A stretch of DNA of 64,000 nt from Haliscomenobacter sp. (GTDB lineage Bacteria; Bacteroidota; Bacteroidia; Chitinophagales; Saprospiraceae): positions 62,001 through 126,000 of the forward strand of contig NZ_JADKCX010000003.1 in the NCBI RefSeq assembly GCF_016718685.1. The letters run 5' to 3'. The stretch's first letter is position 1; each line of letters opens with the position of its first letter. The notes under the pieces were generated by a model. That model did not search any database. It saw only the letters and a program-made list of their open reading frames with translations, and had not been told where the DNA came from. The translations under genes were made by a program, and so were the position numbers. Positions 44,986 through 55,003 of the stretch are shown piece after piece.

Positions 44986-45026
44986 CAGTGCAGGAACCTT
45001 ATCCAAATAGGCTCAATTTTTTATGG

Positions 45027-48000
45027 TCATGAAGCTTCCACACTCCGGTGTCGGGCAACATGAACAACTTCCTCCTGCTCCGTGGGCAAAAAATCGACAT
45101 TGATGATCTCGTTTTTTTGCAAAAACAGCAAAATTCCTCGCACCGTCTCTTCCAGCGTAGGATCGAGCCTTCCAACCGGAGAGGCATTTCGACCATTCCG
45201 GTAATTGCTGTTGTCGTAGAGTTTGAACTCCATTGCGGAAATATTCTCCACCGAGCGCACCAAAAAGTCGAGTAGCGGGAAAAGCAAGTCGCCTTTGGTA
45301 CAACGATCAATGATCACGGGTACAAACTCCTTGAGTTTGAATATCTCAAACTTCGTTCCGGTCAGTTTGGTAATGATGTCGGTGATGTCGCCCATGTTGG
45401 CGTATTCATCACGGGTGACGTGGAAAGTCCGGTTGATGGTTTCTGGCAGGTTAGAGATCGCCACAATGTTGCTGGCGGCCATGTCGGCGGGAGAAAAGCT
45501 GATCTGATTCTGCGCATCTACCCCGATGCCATTGTTTACCATAAAAGCGATCAAACGAATCGAGATGTCAAAATTATGCCCTCCTCCGTTGATGGAAGGC
45601 GTGATCAGCGCCGGGCGGAAAATCCGCCCTTGGAGGCCACGGCTCATCGCGTCTTTGACAATCTGCTCGGATACCCACTTGGTTTGGCTGTACCCAAAAT
45701 CGAGGAGGTTGATGTTGTCGTTGGAGTCGGTTTCGTAAAGCACGTCTTTCACTGCCCAACCAAAGATAAACGTGGTGGAAATGTGGTTGAAAATTTTGGG
45801 CGTGCCGTCAAAGGCCAATTTGAGGATTTCATTGGTGCCGATGACGTTGACATTCCGCATTTTATCGTAATTGAACAGGTAGTTGACGGTCGCGCCGTTG
45901 TGGTAAATCTCCTGCACCTGGTTGGCCAGGAAATCCCATTTGTCGCGGCTCAGGCCTAGTTGGTGCTGCCCAAGGTCGCCACATACCGGAATGACCCGCT
46001 GCTTGAACAAAACTGTGAGCTGCGGTGTCAGGGGCTCTACGGAATCCATGGCAGCCAGCAGGCGTTCCATGCCCTGTTCTTCATTGGCAGCCCGAATGAG
46101 TACGTATACCCGTTGGTCGGTTTGTTCGAGGATGCTTTTTAGGATAAACGGCCCAAAGAAACCTGTACCACCAGTGAGCAGTACATCGGTCGCTTTATGG
46201 TGCTTCGGATAAACTGGAGCAACAGGGTCAAAGGTGAGCTGCGTATCGCTCAACATCATTTTTTGCTCCAGCGCGGTGTGTTCTTTTTGCAGCCTGCCAA
46301 TCATGTTTTTCAAACGCAAAATGGCCAGCGCAGAGGCATTGTCAAATTGATTCACCAGTTCAAACAACTCCGAAATGGAGATTTCCTGAATCAGTCGGAT
46401 GTCAATTTGTTTGGACAATTCATCAGCACCTTTGTCTTTAAGCAGTTCCTTGATGTCGTGCAAAAGTACAGCAAGGTCAATGGATTCCAATCCGGCTTTG
46501 CCCAGGGAGTAAGTTTCATTGCCCTGAAAGCCGTATTTGAGTTTTAGTTCTTCGAAAGGCGAAATGGGCCCTTTGGATTCTTCATGTAGATGGTCCACTT
46601 CCAGTGCTCCTGAATACTGCTGCAAGACATTGAGCTGCCCGGCCTCCCAGAGTTCTTTGGCCTTGTGCCGCATGATTTTACCGGAACTGGTTTTGGGTAT
46701 TTCCCGCGCGGATATAAAGGCGATGATGTGGGTTTGGACATTCAGTCCTTTGCGGATGGCATCTATGATTGGAACCGGGTCGGGCAGGTTTTTAGGGTTT
46801 TTGACCCCAACCAGAACTACCAGTTTTTCCTCCCCTTCGAATACGTCAAAAGCAGCAGTAAAGCCGTGGCGAACATAAGCTGGCGCCGTTTGTTCTACAA
46901 TTTTTTCAATGTCCTGAGGGTAATAATTGAGCCCACGGATGATGATCATGTCTTTGGCGCGGCCACAGATGTACAGTTCATCCTGGTGCATAAACCCAAT
47001 ATCACCGGTGCGCAGATAGTTGTTGGCATTCTGGTTTTCGCCCACGATGCTGGCCTGGAAGAGCTTTTTGGTCAGTTCCGGCTTGTCCCAGTACCCGAGA
47101 CATTTGCTTTTACCCGCAATCCATACTTCGCCAATCTGGCCTTCCTTGAGGGCATGGCGGGTATGAGGGTCCACAATTCTCACGATGATATCGCCTTGTG
47201 GTGCTCCACAGTTCATGATGTTGGTCCCACAAGAAGGTTCGGACAATTGCGGCAGCAACTTGAGTTTGTTTTGCTTAAAAGCTAGCGGGTCTACCGAGAC
47301 GTAAGTACGACCATAGTTGGTAACCGCCAGGGTGTTTTCTGCCAATCCAAAGGCGGCAAATAAAGACTCTGGCTTAAGGCCATGGGGTTCAAAAAATTTC
47401 AGAAACCGCGTGTAAGTCGAAGGAATGACGGGTTCGGCAGCGGTCATCAGGTATTCCAGGGAACTCAGGTCCAGGTTTTCCAGGGTCTTCTCCGAAATCT
47501 TCCCTGGTTGTAGACAATATTCGAATGCGAAATTGGGCGCGGACGAAGCTGTTGCCTTGTATTTGGTAATACTTTCCAACCACAAAGCGGGGCGCTGAAT
47601 AAAATCAAGGGGAGAAAACCCGTAAGTGGTTCCGCCTTTCAAGGCGATGTAGATATAATAGCCGATGAGTCCCATATCGTGGTACTGGGGCAGCCAGCTT
47701 ACACCAACCGGAACAAAATCGGTAGCAAGGTCACAGTTGTGCAGGATGTTTTGATGGGAGACCATCACCCCTTTAGGCTCGCTGGTTGAACCTGAGGTAT
47801 ATTGCAGAAACAAAATGTCGCTATGACCCTTCGGAAAGCCATTTTTGTTGACATCTCTAAAGTCTTCGGTATTGATCCAGTTGAGTTTAGAGATATAGCT
47901 GCTGCTAAAGAGGGACTCCGCGATGTTGGTACGGGACATGTTCAGTTTCACCGACCAATAATAATCCCGGCTGGTGAGGATGGCTTTGGCCTGACAATCT

Positions 48001-48326
48001 TTGGCGATATAGGTCATCTTATTGAGCGAAGACTCAAACCCGTGCGAAGTTGGAGGGTACGCAGGTACCGGAATCAGCCCCAGTCGGGCACAGGCAAAAA
48101 AAGCACAAATCATCTCTAACCCCGGAGGGTAGGCCAGGAGAATCCGATCGCCGGACGAGAAACCATGTTCATTGTGAAGGCTGCTTGCTATGGCATTCGT
48201 GCGGTAGATGAACTCACTATAACTATACTTCTCCGTCTGGTTGCCAGAAATGTCAAGAAAAGAAAAGAGAAGTTTGTCTGGTTGCTTTTCCGCCCAGGCA
48301 TCGAGTCGTTCGAAAATAGAATTCAT
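45027..48326 (-). CDS. Fatty acyl-AMP ligase fused to acyl carrier and thioester reductase domains
   Basis: The 1,099-residue protein has three parts. Residues 1-580 are a fatty acyl-AMP ligase: ILFLQYTSGSTSEPKGVMVS (ATP site), VSWLPQYHDMGLIGYYIYI (typical FAAL), YLRTGDIGFMHQDELYICGR and IPKTSSGKIMRHKAKEL. Residues about 605-670 are an acyl carrier-like helix bundle with GLESIDLAVLLHDI, Ser as likely phosphopantetheine site. Residues about 705-1060 are a Lys2-type thioester reductase with TGGTGFFGPFILKSIL, HNGATVNYLFNYDKMRNVNV and the YxxxK pair in YSQTKW. It should activate a fatty acid, tether it and release it as aldehyde or alcohol with NADPH. The desaturase gene lies 49 bases upstream in the same operon, suggesting an unsaturated acyl substrate. 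Confidence 0.88.
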   Translation of the reverse strand: MNSIFERLDAWAEKQPDKLLFSFLDISGNQTEKYSYSEFIYRTNAIASSLHNEHGFSSGDRILLAYPPGLEMICAFFACARLGLIPVPAYPPTSHGFESSLNKMTYIAKDCQAKAILTSRDYYWSVKLNMSRTNIAESLFSSSYISKLNWINTEDFRDVNKNGFPKGHSDILFLQYTSGSTSEPKGVMVSHQNILHNCDLATDFVPVGVSWLPQYHDMGLIGYYIYIALKGGTTYGFSPLDFIQRPALWLESITKYKATASSAPNFAFEYCLQPGKISEKTLENLDLSSLEYLMTAAEPVIPSTYTRFLKFFEPHGLKPESLFAAFGLAENTLAVTNYGRTYVSVDPLAFKQNKLKLLPQLSEPSCGTNIMNCGAPQGDIIVRIVDPHTRHALKEGQIGEVWIAGKSKCLGYWDKPELTKKLFQASIVGENQNANNYLRTGDIGFMHQDELYICGRAKDMIIIRGLNYYPQDIEKIVEQTAPAYVRHGFTAAFDVFEGEEKLVVLVGVKNPKNLPDPVPIIDAIRKGLNVQTHIIAFISAREIPKTSSGKIMRHKAKELWEAGQLNVLQQYSGALEVDHLHEESKGPISPFEELKLKYGFQGNETYSLGKAGLESIDLAVLLHDIKELLKDKGADELSKQIDIRLIQEISISELFELVNQFDNASALAILRLKNMIGRLQKEHTALEQKMMLSDTQLTFDPVAPVYPKHHKATDVLLTGGTGFFGPFILKSILEQTDQRVYVLIRAANEEQGMERLLAAMDSVEPLTPQLTVLFKQRVIPVCGDLGQHQLGLSRDKWDFLANQVQEIYHNGATVNYLFNYDKMRNVNVIGTNEILKLAFDGTPKIFNHISTTFIFGWAVKDVLYETDSNDNINLLDFGYSQTKWVSEQIVKDAMSRGLQGRIFRPALITPSINGGGHNFDISIRLIAFMVNNGIGVDAQNQISFSPADMAASNIVAISNLPETINRTFHVTRDEYANMGDITDIITKLTGTKFEIFKLKEFVPVIIDRCTKGDLLFPLLDFLVRSVENISAMEFKLYDNSNYRNGRNASPVGRLDPTLEETVRGILLFLQKNEIINVDFLPTEQEEVVHVARHRSVEAS

Positions 48327-48375
48327 AAGTTAAGTGCTTGTTAGTGTCAATAGGAAAGGTGTGTATCAAAAAAGG

Positions 48376-49452
48376 TCAAAATTCCAGTTGTTGTATAGGT
48401 GGCTGTCCGAGCTGTTTGAGCAGTTTCAGGTGATGAGCCATGGCCTGGTACATGTAGACGTTTTCGCGGTAATCTACCCCGAATTCGGCGGCGGTTTCAC
48501 GCACTATTTTCGTCAGTTTGGGGTAATGCGTATGGGCTACCTGCGGAAAAATGTGGTGTACCACATGGTGATTCAAACCTCCACAGATGAAATTGGCGAT
48601 GCGGCTGCGGGTCGCGTAGTCTGTGGTTGTGGCAAAAATATGATCGACAAAATCGTGGTCATGGCGTGCATGAGGAAACTCGTTGATGTCGAGCAAATGT
48701 GCTACTTGAATGATCCAGGCAGCGATAAGTCCCATAATGAAATGGGTAATCAGGAATGCAAGCACGACCTGACCTACCGAAAAACCAAGGATGAGCACGG
48801 GGAGCGCAATCATATACGTGAGGTAAATGATCTTACTACCAATGATAATGATCCACTCGCTGAGTGGATATTTTACATTTTCTACATGCTTGTTGTTTTT
48901 GAAAAAAAGGTACTCAAAGTCTTTGACAAAAATAAAATCCAGGGTAGTAATGGCATACATAAAAAAGACATAGATGTGCTGAAATCGATGGCTCTTCCTC
49001 CAGGGTGCGTCTGGGGAAAAGCGAAAAATGCCATGCGCAAAAATGCCTTCGTCTTCTCCGTACACGTTCATTACCGAATGATGCCCTTTGTTGTGCATGA
49101 CGCGCCACATGTAGGAGCTGATGCCACAAGCGTCGAGCACGTAACTCAACGTTTTGTTGATGAATCGATTGTTGGAAATTGAGTTGTGGTTGGCATCGTG
49201 GGCAATGTTGAGAAACATGAAAATCTGCCCCAGGCCTTGGAGGAGATACAAACCGAAAAACTGGGGGTAAGTCCAATCCGCAGCATAAAGTAGGAAGTAG
49301 CTGCCAATCCACCACGCCAAAGCGAAAGTAACTTTCAGCGTCATTTCCCAATTCCCTTTTTTTGAAAGCTGGTTCACTTCAAAATAATGGTTCAGCCGTT
49401 CAAACAAGGCCTTTTTGAAGGAGGCATGGGTATCAGCAGAAATATTTGCCAT
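48376..49452 (-). CDS. Membrane fatty acid desaturase (acyl-lipid/linoleoyl-CoA type)
   Basis: The 358 residues carry the three His boxes of membrane desaturases: HDANHN (about residue 100), HNKGHH (about 137) and HHVVHH (about 310, in GGLNHHVVHHIFPQVAHTHY). Membrane stretches lie between them (FALAWWIGSYFLLYAADWTY, LTYMIALPVLILGFSVGQVV). There is no fused cytochrome b5 domain. It introduces a double bond into an acyl chain at the inner membrane using a diiron centre. It is first in an operon with the FAAL-reductase gene. Function within a specialised lipid pathway rather than general membrane fluidity is an inference. Confidence 0.92.
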   Translation of the reverse strand: MANISADTHASFKKALFERLNHYFEVNQLSKKGNWEMTLKVTFALAWWIGSYFLLYAADWTYPQFFGLYLLQGLGQIFMFLNIAHDANHNSISNNRFINKTLSYVLDACGISSYMWRVMHNKGHHSVMNVYGEDEGIFAHGIFRFSPDAPWRKSHRFQHIYVFFMYAITTLDFIFVKDFEYLFFKNNKHVENVKYPLSEWIIIIGSKIIYLTYMIALPVLILGFSVGQVVLAFLITHFIMGLIAAWIIQVAHLLDINEFPHARHDHDFVDHIFATTTDYATRSRIANFICGGLNHHVVHHIFPQVAHTHYPKLTKIVRETAAEFGVDYRENVYMYQAMAHHLKLLKQLGQPPIQQLEF

Positions 49453-49731
49453 ATTCTGTAAAGTTTTGATTTTTAGTACTTTTGGGAAGTTTTGACGAGC
49501 AGGCTTTCTGTCGTGTCAAGCACATAGTGTTAAGAAGGACTTAGTAGTAATACGGGTCTATACAGCCTCCTAATGCCTTAAAAGTAATAGGAATTAATTA
49601 TTTTGGTAGCTTCTCTCCTGTTTTTTTAGAAAAACCTACTGTCGACTGCTTAAGTGATGAGACAATATTAATGGATTTTTTCAAATTAATGATTTGAATT
49701 TTATCGATTGATACGATCCCATCACGTTAAG

Positions 49732-50826
49732 TTAAATCTTCACCAATCGACCGGTTTGCACGGATTTATAAATCGCCTCTACCACCCGAATGTCGCGCAG
49801 GCCTTCTTCACCCGGAGCGATCAAATTGGTACCCGCCATAATGGCCATACAATCCTCGTCCATTTGTTTGGCCTGTTGGCTCTTGATGGTGAAATTGATG
49901 AGTGTGCCATCCGACATGCTGCCTTTGTTGCCATTGTAGCCCGATTGTGGCTCCATTTTCAGCCAACCCTTCTCGTAATTGACCTGGAGATAGTTCATGT
50001 TGATGCCAAAACTGGTTTGACACGAAGCCCTTGCCCCACTCGGGAATTCCAACAAAAACATCATCGTTTCCTCTACTTCTTTGTAAATTTCAGGACGAGT
50101 AGTTGAAGCCTGTGCAATCACACTGATGGGTTCCTCCCCCGTAGCTAGGCGCGCACCTTGTAGAGCATACACGCCCATGTCGCCCATGACGCCGCCGCCC
50201 AGGGCCTTGTTTTGTTTCCAGTGGTTGGTACGGCCATCAAAATAGCCAGCGGCGCTGGTGACCATTTTTACCTTTCCGAATTTTTGTTCTTTGGCCACCT
50301 GCATGTAAGCCTGGATGTTGGGATCGTGTTGGCAACGATAACCAATGGCCAGTTTAACTTTATTGTCTGCACAAGCTTTGATCATCGCTTCACAATCCGC
50401 TACTGAGGGTGCCATCGGTTTTTCACAAAAAACGTGTTTGCCCGCTTTGGCTGCCCTTACCACAAATTCGCGGTGCATCGAGGGGGGTAGTACGACGTAC
50501 ACCACGTCGATATCGGGGTTATTGGCAATTTGGTCAAAGTTCTGGTAGTTGTAAATGTTCTTCTCCGGAATGTTGTACTTCTTCTTCCAAGTTTCGGCTT
50601 TGGAAGGTGTACCCGTGACGATCCCGGCCAGATACGCCTTTTCGGTCAGTTGTAAAGCGGGCGCGAGCAGGTCGGTGCTGTAATAGCCCAGCCCCACCAG
50701 GGCGATGCCCAATTTTTCCTTGGCCGGATAAGTAGCGGATAACAGGGAGTTTGTTGAAAATAAAGTGGCTGCGCTGGCTATTGCTGCTTTAGACAGAAAG
50801 TCGCGTCGTTCCATTTTCATGTTCAT
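49732..50826 (-). CDS. Gfo/Idh/MocA family oxidoreductase with Tat-type signal (second copy)
   Basis: The 364 residues start with a twin-arginine signal (ERRDFLSKAAIASAATLFST). The Rossmann part follows (LGIALVGLGYYSTDLLAPAL, VVYVVLPPSMHREFVVRAAK, GKHVFCEKPMAPSVADCEAM), then the substrate domain (GVMGDMGVYALQGARLATGE). It resembles glucose-fructose oxidoreductase-type proteins. ThuA and PVC-type dehydrogenase genes lie directly upstream on the same strand. The combination suggests stepwise oxidation of a sugar in the periplasm. Two other Mets near the start make the exact N-terminus uncertain by two to four residues. The 279-base gap after it holds no gene, only a weak hairpin (TTCAAAT/ATTTGAA at 49680-49698). 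Confidence 0.88.
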   Translation of the reverse strand: MNMKMERRDFLSKAAIASAATLFSTNSLLSATYPAKEKLGIALVGLGYYSTDLLAPALQLTEKAYLAGIVTGTPSKAETWKKKYNIPEKNIYNYQNFDQIANNPDIDVVYVVLPPSMHREFVVRAAKAGKHVFCEKPMAPSVADCEAMIKACADNKVKLAIGYRCQHDPNIQAYMQVAKEQKFGKVKMVTSAAGYFDGRTNHWKQNKALGGGVMGDMGVYALQGARLATGEEPISVIAQASTTRPEIYKEVEETMMFLLEFPSGARASCQTSFGINMNYLQVNYEKGWLKMEPQSGYNGNKGSMSDGTLINFTIKSQQAKQMDEDCMAIMAGTNLIAPGEEGLRDIRVVEAIYKSVQTGRLVKI

Positions 50827-50855
50827 GTTTTTTTGGTGTGATCGAATGTTTATAG

Positions 50856-51844
50856 TTATTGCTTCTCTACAAATTTGCGGGAACTGGTGGCCTTTTCGGT
50901 CGGAAAATCACTGGGGATCGGAATGTTGACCTTGCCAGTTGCCGCCCACTGCGCACCCCTTTGCAGACAAGTGATGAAACCAACACATTCCACTGAATAA
51001 TCCACGTGGCCCAATGGGGTGTGAAAAATCCGACCCTTACCGTATTTGATGGTCATCAACATCGGTTCGTGGTGGTCGGTACCTCGATTGGTTTTGGGAG
51101 AAAAGGCCGTGGCCAATACTTCCATGTTTTCGGCAGGGCCCCGTAGGCGGTCGTACATTTCATCTTTGGTATGCATCCAGGTGAGGGGCATCCCCCGGGT
51201 GATCGGGTGTTTGCTATTGCGGATGGTGACCTGAAACTCGGCTTGTGCACCGTGTGAACCTGCTTTTCCTGGCTGGGTATCTCGGATCAGTTTTCCTTCC
51301 TGGTCGTAATATACGTAAGGGCCATCTTTTCGGTACGGTCACCCCAGCCGCCAAGGCCGATCATTTTGTTGTAGGCAGGCCAATTGGGAAAAGAGTTGTC
51401 GGCAGCATGGACAACAACCAATCCTCCTCCATTTTTGATGAAAGCTTCAAAATTTGCCTGGGTCGCATCGGGCCAGGGTGCGGCATTCCAACCAAAGTTA
51501 CACACCACCAGATCGTATTTGGAAAAGTCGATCAGGTAGCTGGAATCTGCTCTGGGTTTGGGGAGCGCCTGGGTGTTGGGAACCCCCGGAATTTTATATT
51601 GTGCAACAAGATCATCGCCCTGCCAGGTATAATGCGTGCGTTTCACCTCCACCGAAAACTTACCCGTTTCTTCCAGGTATTGTTTCATCATGTAGGTGAT
51701 TTTGGGCCATTGGACGTGGTTGTTTTGTCCGTCTACGATCAGGGTTTTGATGACTTTGGCGTTTCCTCCGCTGGTCGTTTGCGCTTGAGTTTTGCCCAGG
51801 GCAAAGACTGCGATGAGCGCGAGTATGATGTAGTTCGATTTCAT
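50856..51844 (-). CDS. ThuA domain-containing protein, frameshifted
   Basis: A signal peptide (NYIILALIAVFALGKTQAQ) is followed by the ThuA/glutamine-amidotransferase-like fold: IKTLIVDGQNNHVQWPKITY, DFSKYDLVVCNFGWNAAPWP, NGGGLVVVHAADNSFPNWPA. As written the frame stops at 51287 after an out-of-family tail. Adding one base at the TTTT run 51327-51330 (plus strand) joins it to DGPYVYYDQEGKLIRDTQPG and to the second half at 50856-51191, which has PLTWMHTKDEMYDRLRGPAE and FHTPLGHVDYSVECVGF. This gives 329 residues. ThuA proteins act in trehalose/sugar use, chemistry unsettled. It sits between Gfo/Idh and PVC-type dehydrogenase genes. Confidence 0.8.
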
Positions 51845-51895
51845 TGCAATTGATGTTTTTCTTCAGTTAAAATTATATTTTTCAACATGGCAAGA

Positions 51896-54196
51896 CTATT
51901 TGCTAGCCGTTGGAGCCAGTTTTGCCAGTTCCTCAGCGGTCCAGGATTGTTTTACTTTGCGGTGTTGGTCTCTCAGCTTTTTGACCTCATCAGGTTGTAC
52001 AATCAGCAGCGGTTTGTTCCTCATGGCGGCGTTTCGATTGGCGGCAAACTCATAGCGACCATAACTTAAAACCGCAGCAATCCACTCATCGGTATTGTCT
52101 TTCATGGCGGGCATTTCGCTGGGGTAGGTTTTGCCTTCGATGGGGCCTTTTAATCCATGTAAAAGGATGCGGATAGCGTTTGACTTGTCTCCGTTCAAGT
52201 GTTTGGATCCCACTAAAGCTGGCGCAGCATTGCTGGGTAGTCCTTTGCCATCGCCACCATGACAAGGCGAGCACATGGATTGATAAATTTCGGCGCCTTG
52301 TAAAAGCAATTTTCGATCGGCCGCTGCAAAGCTGCCCAGTCTGCTACCATAGACCCTGAAATCCTCATTTTTGTCCAGGCTGGTTTTTACGCTGGTCAAC
52401 ATGGTATGGTTCGGGTTTTGGGCCAACAGGTCTTTAGCCAGCTGTTTGGCGCGATCATTTTTACTGGATCCCAGGGACAGTAGCAATTGTATTTTTACGT
52501 CATCGTGCCCATCGTTCAGCATTTTACCCAGGTGTTCAATCATGGCCTGGTCGTTCTGTTTTACGTAGGATTCACTGATCCAGACGGCTGCTCTGCGCAC
52601 TTGCGGGTCAGTGTCTTTCAGCGCGGCGAACAGCACATCCTTATTGATGGCCTGCAAACCTTCCAGGGTCCAGAGGGCGTGCAAGCGGCCCAAGGCAGAA
52701 GGAGCTTTAGGCAATGAACCCTGCTGACCTATAGCCATTTGGGTCAATGCCGGAACCACCGATTTGTCGCCAAGTACGATGATTTGTTTTTGCGCATTGT
52801 CGCGCCACCAGCCGTTGGGATGGTCCAGGTGTTTGAGCAAGTCAGCGGCCGGAACATCTAGCATTTTAGGCTTCGGCCCAGCCTGGTATCCATCGTGTAC
52901 TAGGCGCCAGATCCGGCCCCGTTGATTGATTTTGGCCAAACCGTACTGGTCAATTTTATTGCGTAAAAAACTCCCCTTCCGGGTCCAGTTCGATTCCTGA
53001 ATGATGCCCCGGTTCATGTCTACGATGTACAGCAGACCATCCGGCCCTGTGTAGGTATTCACAGGGCGGAAGAAAAAGTCGGTACTGGAGATGAATTCTT
53101 TGCGATCGTAGGCATTTTCCAGGTATGTTTTACCATTGCGGTTGATCACTTTTGCTCGTCGTACGATGCGGGCTACTGGCTCGTTGATGATGTAGTCGCC
53201 CACCATATCAGCCGGAAGGCGGTCACCTCGAAAGATGGCTTGTCCGTTTGCGGCAGTAAAGTGGTTCAGGGTGCTATCCGAACGCAGGCGCTTGGGGCCT
53301 CCTTGTACGTCCGGGTTGGAAATGCTTGACCAAACCGGACTGAATTTTTCTTCGCTGTAGGCATCGGCAAATTCCAATGCACCGTACTTCGGATTGATTT
53401 GAAAACCAGAACCCGCGTTTTCGCCTCCTCCGCGGCTAAAAAACAAACGGCCATAATTGTCGTGGGTCAGGCCCCATTGGCCATTGGAACCACTGTGCAG
53501 TGAATCCGGCTGGAGCATGCCATTGACGTAGCGAAAACGCACGGGGTCTACAGTTTGGTAAATGTAATTGTCGAGGTTCCAATCCAGGCCGCTTCGTTGG
53601 TGCTCGAGGTTTCCGGGAGCCACTTTACCTACGGTGTAAACCGCCTTTTTTTCATCGGCTACGCCATCGCCATTGGTGTCTTTGTAACTGTAAATGTCGT
53701 AGGTATCGGTTTCATTCACTAGCAATTCGTGGTTGACGCAAAGCAGCATGCGCGGCAGCACCAAATCTTTAATAAAAACCGAACGTTTGTCCATTTTGCC
53801 ATCATTGTTGGTGTCTTCCAACAAGATGACCCGGCTTTTTGCTTCTTTGGTTCCCGTACCATCGGCATCCTGGGTGTAGGTTTCCATTTGAGCGACGTAC
53901 ATTTTTGCATTGCCGTCCCAGGTAATCACCACGGGTTCGGTGATCATGGGTTCGCTGGCCACCAATTCCAAGTGGAAACCTGCTGGAACCTGAAACGCTT
54001 TTTGACTTTGCGCCGGGCTAAGTGGTGTCATGTCGAAAGGAGCAATGGGTGGCAGTGGCAGGCTGTCGGGTTTGGTGGCGGGAGCCGCAATGGCAGCAGT
54101 GGCATTGACTCCTCCTGTCCCCGTTTCTTTCTGAACTTTACATGCATACAATATAGAAAATGCACATAAGCAGAGTACAATGATGTTCCTGTTCAT
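51896..54196 (-). CDS. PVC-type membrane-bound dehydrogenase: beta-propeller, HEAT repeats and cytochrome c
   Basis: The 766 residues start with a lipoprotein signal (IIVLCLCAFSILYAC). A propeller-like sugar dehydrogenase domain follows (FQVPAGFHLELVASEPMITE, VVITWDGNAKMYVAQMETYT, NLEHQRSGLDWNLDNYIYQT, LYIVDMNRGIIQESNWTRKG). HEAT repeats span about 475-610 (LHALWTLEGLQAINKDVLFA, DTDPQVRRAAVWISESYV). The C-terminal cytochrome c domain has haem motif CSPCHGG near residue 650 and a distal Met (SEMPAMKDN). This architecture is frequent in Planctomycetes/Verrucomicrobia and some Bacteroidota, and probably passes electrons from sugar oxidation to the respiratory chain. It is upstream of ThuA and Gfo/Idh genes. 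Confidence 0.88.
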   Translation of the reverse strand: MNRNIIVLCLCAFSILYACKVQKETGTGGVNATAAIAAPATKPDSLPLPPIAPFDMTPLSPAQSQKAFQVPAGFHLELVASEPMITEPVVITWDGNAKMYVAQMETYTQDADGTGTKEAKSRVILLEDTNNDGKMDKRSVFIKDLVLPRMLLCVNHELLVNETDTYDIYSYKDTNGDGVADEKKAVYTVGKVAPGNLEHQRSGLDWNLDNYIYQTVDPVRFRYVNGMLQPDSLHSGSNGQWGLTHDNYGRLFFSRGGGENAGSGFQINPKYGALEFADAYSEEKFSPVWSSISNPDVQGGPKRLRSDSTLNHFTAANGQAIFRGDRLPADMVGDYIINEPVARIVRRAKVINRNGKTYLENAYDRKEFISSTDFFFRPVNTYTGPDGLLYIVDMNRGIIQESNWTRKGSFLRNKIDQYGLAKINQRGRIWRLVHDGYQAGPKPKMLDVPAADLLKHLDHPNGWWRDNAQKQIIVLGDKSVVPALTQMAIGQQGSLPKAPSALGRLHALWTLEGLQAINKDVLFAALKDTDPQVRRAAVWISESYVKQNDQAMIEHLGKMLNDGHDDVKIQLLLSLGSSKNDRAKQLAKDLLAQNPNHTMLTSVKTSLDKNEDFRVYGSRLGSFAAADRKLLLQGAEIYQSMCSPCHGGDGKGLPSNAAPALVGSKHLNGDKSNAIRILLHGLKGPIEGKTYPSEMPAMKDNTDEWIAAVLSYGRYEFAANRNAAMRNKPLLIVQPDEVKKLRDQHRKVKQSWTAEELAKLAPTASK

Positions 54197-54344
54197 TTTG
54201 TTTGTTTATAGCTGATTTATACCCCGAGTGGGATATAGCCGCCTTTGGCGGAGCGACTAAAAGTACATAAAGTTAAAACTTTAGGAGAGAATTTGAGGAT
54301 AAAAAAAGGTAAGTGCAATCTAAGTGCGGGAACCTTTTAACTTT

Positions 54345-54951
<607 letters not shown>

Positions 54952-55003
54952 GTAAGCGCAAAAGTAAAGTACACCATCATAAAGAGCAAACCCTGACTTA
55001 GCA

